Shown here in pieces: positions 4,901 through 6,080 of a stretch of DNA of 6,080 nt (its first letter is position 1; each line of letters begins with the position of its first letter). Under the pieces are notes generated by a model. It saw nothing but the letters and a program-made list of their open reading frames with translations, did not search any database and was not told the origin of the DNA. The stretch is from NCBI GenBank assembly GCA_027033555.1, contig JALVLE010000037.1, positions 1 to 6,080 of the forward strand, given 5' to 3'. The position numbers and the translations under genes are program-made. The DNA is from Caldifarciminota bacterium. Its GTDB lineage: Bacteria > Hydrothermota > Hydrothermia > UBA1063 > CAJXJZ01.

Positions 4901-6080
4901 AGATGATAACTCAGCGGACTTCAGGGCACTTATGCCAACCCCAGGCGTTATGAATGGTGAGGCTGTAGTTTTTGAGGACAATTTTGATGATGATACCCTT
5001 AGATGGACAGGTAATTGGGCAAAGACAGGTAGCACCTATCACAGTCCAGATTCATCATTTACAGATTCTCCGAGTGGAAATTATCCCAACAATGCAACTC
5101 TTGTTGGTGAGATCAATCAGGATATAGATCTCACCTCATATTATGGAGCAAGGCTCAAATTCTGGACAAAATATGCTCTTGAAGAAGGCTGGGATTCTGT
5201 ACATTTGCAAATCTCCACAGATGGTGGAGCTACATGGCACGATGTGAAGGCTTATACAGGGACTGTGAGTGATTGGACGCAGGAAATAATAGATCTTGGT
5301 GCATATGCAGGTAAAGTAATAAGGGTTAGATTTGTGCTTATAAGCGATGCCGCTGTTAACGAGGATGGTATGTACATTGATGATGTAGAACTTACAGGCA
5401 GCATGATAGACGATGGAGCTCCGGCAATTCATCATACACCACCAGCTATTAGCCAGGACATTATTGGTGACTTTATTGCAGTAGCAACTATAATTGATCC
5501 TTCTCCACTTGCTATAGATTCCCTCTACTATAAAGCAGATACAATGGCAGACTTTACGGCAATTGCACCTGACAGCGTTGTAGATACCCTCTCCTATTTC
5601 ACCATTCCCGCCCAGAGAATAGGTGCAAGGGTAGATTATTACTTTGTAGCAGCAGACACAGCTATGAACAGGGCACAGACTGATGTTTATACCTATTATC
5701 AGGGTATCAAATTCATCTACGACGATGGCGACCCGCAGTATTATATGCCAATTGACTCTACAACAAATATTGCTGTAGCAGTGACAGGAAGGCCGGATAC
5801 AGGAATTGCCATAAGTGCGATGATGGTTCTCCACTATTACTCACCCTCTCAAGGAGTGACAGGTGGAAATTATAGAGTTCACGTTTACGATCGCAGCTTC
5901 AATGACATTATTACACCATTTATTGCAAGAGAGGATACCGATCAGGGGAATGTTTTCTGGAATGTAATTGACCTCACTCAGCACAATGGAGGAGAGCCCA
6001 TTTATCTTACCTATAATGATACTGTATATCTCGGAATAGAAGGAATGGACAACGGTGCAGACACTGTTGCACTTATGCTG
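1881..6080 (+). CDS. Giant secreted multidomain adhesin-like protein (3' end beyond window)
   Basis: One uninterrupted frame of exactly 1400 codons reaches the right edge with no stop. The start is set by the Shine-Dalgarno at 1868-1877 and by the signal peptide directly behind the ATG. Domain order by residue: signal peptide 1-22; basic/linker 23-60; choice-of-anchor J-like 61-208; Ig-like 212-312; Rossmann/GATase-like 314-530; WCxxQWP beta-domain 537-671; OB-fold region 672-859; lamin-tail 865-1025; MAM/InhA-like 1029-1173; Ig-like 1177-1273; unnamed DDGxP beta-domain from about 1277. The protein is rich in Asp, Thr, Tyr and Gly and has only three cysteines (C191, C539, C800), as expected for a calcium-stabilised extracellular protein. 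No protease or nuclease catalytic motif was found in the visible part. By domain style it should act outside the cell in adhesion or binding of polymers. The missing C-terminus could hold a type IX-like sorting domain, a FlgD-like Ig domain or an enzyme. Its exact role is unknown. Confidence 0.95.
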   Translation, partial: MGWSHKRYIPLLLLIAVTALQAGKKREEGGDNNQVIILNTHTHRVARSSVKLHPKVVKASLSEDFEAGVIPSEWTVIDRDGDGHQWTAYNSSSYAHSGNYSAAVQYNPSGNDDWLITPALIPQTGDSFTFWARSHSSTYLEDFEVLVSTTTPEPDSFVRIDSVGGVPDSYTYYAYDLSSYAGETIYVAIRCVSVDEFYLHVDDVSGPTVYIVDTIAPTIGILQSPRPHFYTGIDDQIVAIIRDVSGIQTASLSYSTDLGVTWNPVPFTEVGTDTFVGNIPAQPRGSKVIWKVFAEDSAGNADSVMSYYTIMPSGKKLIVYTSTSELLPLYRALVHNDIDTLPDYMQKGELLTYADSLPYWTAILYGETGRLGSDTLDAIKNFLEAGTDTSRKVLVIFGDDIGYYASAYNYLDKLHQILRVDYIKDDMSSATDTDTIIGVTGDPISDGMPPFVIYSPFPDMVKPWTPWEGVDLPWAFIVDENGDSVNTPAGIVYNGLKYQVFYMPYEVSEIASQEYVDTLIKRIYNFVTANVTPPMPDWCGIQWPQADTVIKGIDSVSHMIYGQVYKAGVTDVGVQDSSNFIVELGVGPEGTMPNDSSWSWVRAVFNTAHGNDGNNYEYMAQINIDTLPGGVYDYAFRFSYNGGPWVYADWGSSGGSSDGYQPENAGKLYVIPFVTVYDVQDTSDVTFAGDTSNYFGQMVVVSGVVTGVYSRGFFLEDQAGGAWSGVWIYKNGADTIVQRGDSVIIKGTVSEHYGLTEIIPDTIMIVASGVALPAPVSITTGAANNEAYEGVLLRVVSARCTNPDLGYGEWQIDDGTGPLRVDDMGYAFTPDTDSLYNVTAPLYYSYGNYKLEPRDSLDIERFSYPEIVINELYYDSPGTDSGVFIELKGEPGQSLENVHIFGINGNGGVIYADIDLTGWTIGPSGYFVIAKDSSVANADTVAGASADYQNGPDNVVLVYITPADTTVLDALGYGNFTATDTFVGEGSPAPDAPEGLSLQRIPDGNDTDDNSADFRALMPTPGVMNGEAVVFEDNFDDDTLRWTGNWAKTGSTYHSPDSSFTDSPSGNYPNNATLVGEINQDIDLTSYYGARLKFWTKYALEEGWDSVHLQISTDGGATWHDVKAYTGTVSDWTQEIIDLGAYAGKVIRVRFVLISDAAVNEDGMYIDDVELTGSMIDDGAPAIHHTPPAISQDIIGDFIAVATIIDPSPLAIDSLYYKADTMADFTAIAPDSVVDTLSYFTIPAQRIGARVDYYFVAADTAMNRAQTDVYTYYQGIKFIYDDGDPQYYMPIDSTTNIAVAVTGRPDTGIAISAMMVLHYYSPSQGVTGGNYRVHVYDRSFNDIITPFIAREDTDQGNVFWNVIDLTQHNGGEPIYLTYNDTVYLGIEGMDNGADTVALML
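2061..2504 (+). other. Choice-of-anchor J / cleaved-adhesin-like jelly-roll domain (residues 61-208)
   Basis: The order of motifs is typical: LSEDFEAG...PSEWTVIDRDGDGHQW, then NDDWLITPAL, then SFTFWARS, and finally a closing strand FYLHVDDVSG. The DxDxDG loop at 78-83 is a probable calcium site. Related domains occur in gingipain adhesin regions and in many surface proteins, where they bind glycans or proteins; the ligand here is unknown. Confidence 0.75.
2514..2816 (+). other. Ig-like/FN3-like beta-sandwich, first copy (residues 212-312)
   Basis: The domain runs from DTIAPT to MSYYTI. It has the pattern D-x-SGI...SLSYSTDLGVTW...GNIPAQ...VFAEDSAGNAD, with the Asp-x-Ala-Gly-Asn turn near the end that is common in bacterial Ig-like spacer domains. 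A related but diverged copy lies at residues 1177-1273. It probably acts as a structural spacer. Confidence 0.65.
2820..3470 (+). other. Rossmann/GATase-like alpha-beta domain without visible active site (residues 314-530)
   Basis: The domain opens with a buried strand KKLIVYTS. A helix follows (PLYRALVHND), then a strand WTAILYGETG, a helix DTLDAIKNFLEAG, and a strand KVLVIFGDDIGYY. This matches the alpha/beta class I glutamine amidotransferase-like domains seen in secreted M6/InhA-style and candidate-phylum surface proteins. There is no cysteine in the domain and no His-Glu pairing that I can recognise, so amidotransferase or C25 protease activity is unlikely. Confidence 0.5.
3489..3893 (+). 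other. WCxxQWP beta-sandwich domain (residues 537-671)
   Basis: It begins DWCGIQWPQADTV, continues through MIYGQVYKAGVTD, VELGVGPEG and SSWSWVRAVFN, and ends GGVYDYAFRFSYNGGPW...GYQPENAGKLYVI. This pattern recurs in secreted nucleases and lamin-tail-containing proteins, usually next to an OB-fold, as here. I know no assigned function; a carbohydrate-binding or starch-binding-like fold is plausible. Confidence 0.55.
3894..4457 (+). other. ExeM/YhcR-type extracellular OB-fold region (residues 672-859)
   Basis: Characteristic strings are YDVQDT, MVVVSGVVTGVYSRGFFLED, VWIYKNG, RGDSVIIKGTVSEHYGLTEI and EAYEGVLLRV, with the closing YYSYGNYKLEPRD. In ExeM- and YhcR-like extracellular nucleases this OB-fold region precedes the endonuclease/exonuclease/phosphatase or metallophosphatase domain and is thought to bind nucleic acid. 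Here it is followed by a lamin-tail domain instead, with no nuclease domain visible. Confidence 0.75.
4473..4955 (+). other. Lamin-tail domain (residues 865-1025)
   Basis: The opening PEIVINELYYDSPGTDSGVF leads into IELKG. The middle has GPSGYFVIAKD and QNGPDNVVL, then LDALGYG. The ending is LSLQRIPDGNDTDDNSADFR with PTPGVMN. These are the core strands and closing motif of the bacterial lamin-tail family, an Ig-fold module of extracellular enzymes and adhesins whose binding partner is usually unknown. Confidence 0.85.
4965..5399 (+). other. MAM / immune inhibitor A-like jelly-roll domain (residues 1029-1173)
   Basis: The domain starts VVFEDNFDDDTLRWTGNW and continues with LKFWTKYALEEGWD and VHLQISTDGGATWHDV, then ends GMYIDDVELTG. 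This is the usual arrangement of the C-terminal MAM-like domain of M6/InhA peptidases, but no metalloprotease HExxH is present in the visible protein. It is a distant structural counterpart of the domain at residues 61-208. Confidence 0.7.
5409..5699 (+). other. Ig-like/FN3-like beta-sandwich, second copy (residues 1177-1273)
   Basis: It follows the second jelly-roll exactly as the first Ig-like domain follows the first one. Shared features are the DxxAPxI start, a central SLYYKAD strand, a FTIPAQ segment and a VAADTAMNRA turn that parallels FAEDSAGNAD in the first copy. It is probably a spacer. Confidence 0.6.
5709..6080 (+). other. Start of an unnamed DDGxP beta-rich domain (residues 1277-1400, cut)
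   Basis: The segment begins FIYDDGDPQYY and alternates strands such as AISAMMVLHYY, YRVHVYDRSF and TVYLGIEGMD. Domains opening with a DDG-Pxx-Y motif and containing a description-like VHVYD strand are found near the C-terminus of long secreted proteins in FCB-related bacteria, often shortly before a sorting domain. The family is not one I can name and the end lies outside the window. Confidence 0.4.

Noticed and set aside
4965..5399. M6/immune inhibitor A metalloprotease, suggested by the MAM-like domain
   Set aside because: No HExxH zinc-binding motif occurs in any of the 1400 visible residues; only the accessory domain is present.
5136..5834. Minus-strand open frame of 232 codons with many cysteines
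   Set aside because: Antisense of the second jelly-roll and Ig-like domains. The Cys/His/Tyr pattern is the complement of GCA, ATG and GTA-type codons, there is no Shine-Dalgarno, and the sense strand is well-conserved coding sequence.

Overview
This window comes from a bacterium. It shows Shine-Dalgarno and sigma-70-like signals, a FolD/YchF housekeeping pair, and a very long secreted multidomain protein. Base composition is moderately AT-rich. The secreted protein strings together a choice-of-anchor J-like domain, Ig-like domains, an ExeM/YhcR-type OB-fold and a lamin-tail domain, and is rich in Asp-Thr. Such proteins are typical of free-living Gram-negative bacteria of the FCB/WOR-3-like candidate lineages. 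That placement is an inference from style only; no marker gene here fixes the phylum.

Layout. Positions 1-898 (minus strand) hold a YchF/OLA1-type P-loop NTPase whose C-terminus runs off the left edge. It overlaps by 4 bases with folD (895-1752, minus), so the two form a translationally coupled operon. Positions 1753-1880 are a compact divergent intergenic region. It has one good promoter for each direction, an A-tract (UP-like) upstream of the folD promoter, and a near-perfect Shine-Dalgarno for the rightward gene. From 1881 to the right edge runs one uninterrupted reading frame of 1400 codons with no stop. It encodes an exported mosaic protein: signal peptide, choice-of-anchor J-like domain, Ig-like domain, Rossmann-like domain, WCxxQWP beta-domain, OB-fold region, lamin-tail domain, MAM/InhA-like domain, second Ig-like domain, then the start of a further beta-rich domain.

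The leftward operon serves one-carbon metabolism and translation/stress-linked NTPase function. The rightward gene is a surface or secreted protein with no evident functional link to it. The most notable points are: a FolD that lacks the usual catalytic Lys and Gln of the cyclohydrolase site while keeping its NAD(P)-binding half; a folD promoter placed so close to the ATG that its mRNA should be nearly leaderless; and a giant adhesin-like protein that carries nuclease-associated accessory domains (OB-fold, lamin tail) with no nuclease domain in the part visible here. No RNA genes, mobile elements, CRISPR arrays or convincing terminators were seen.
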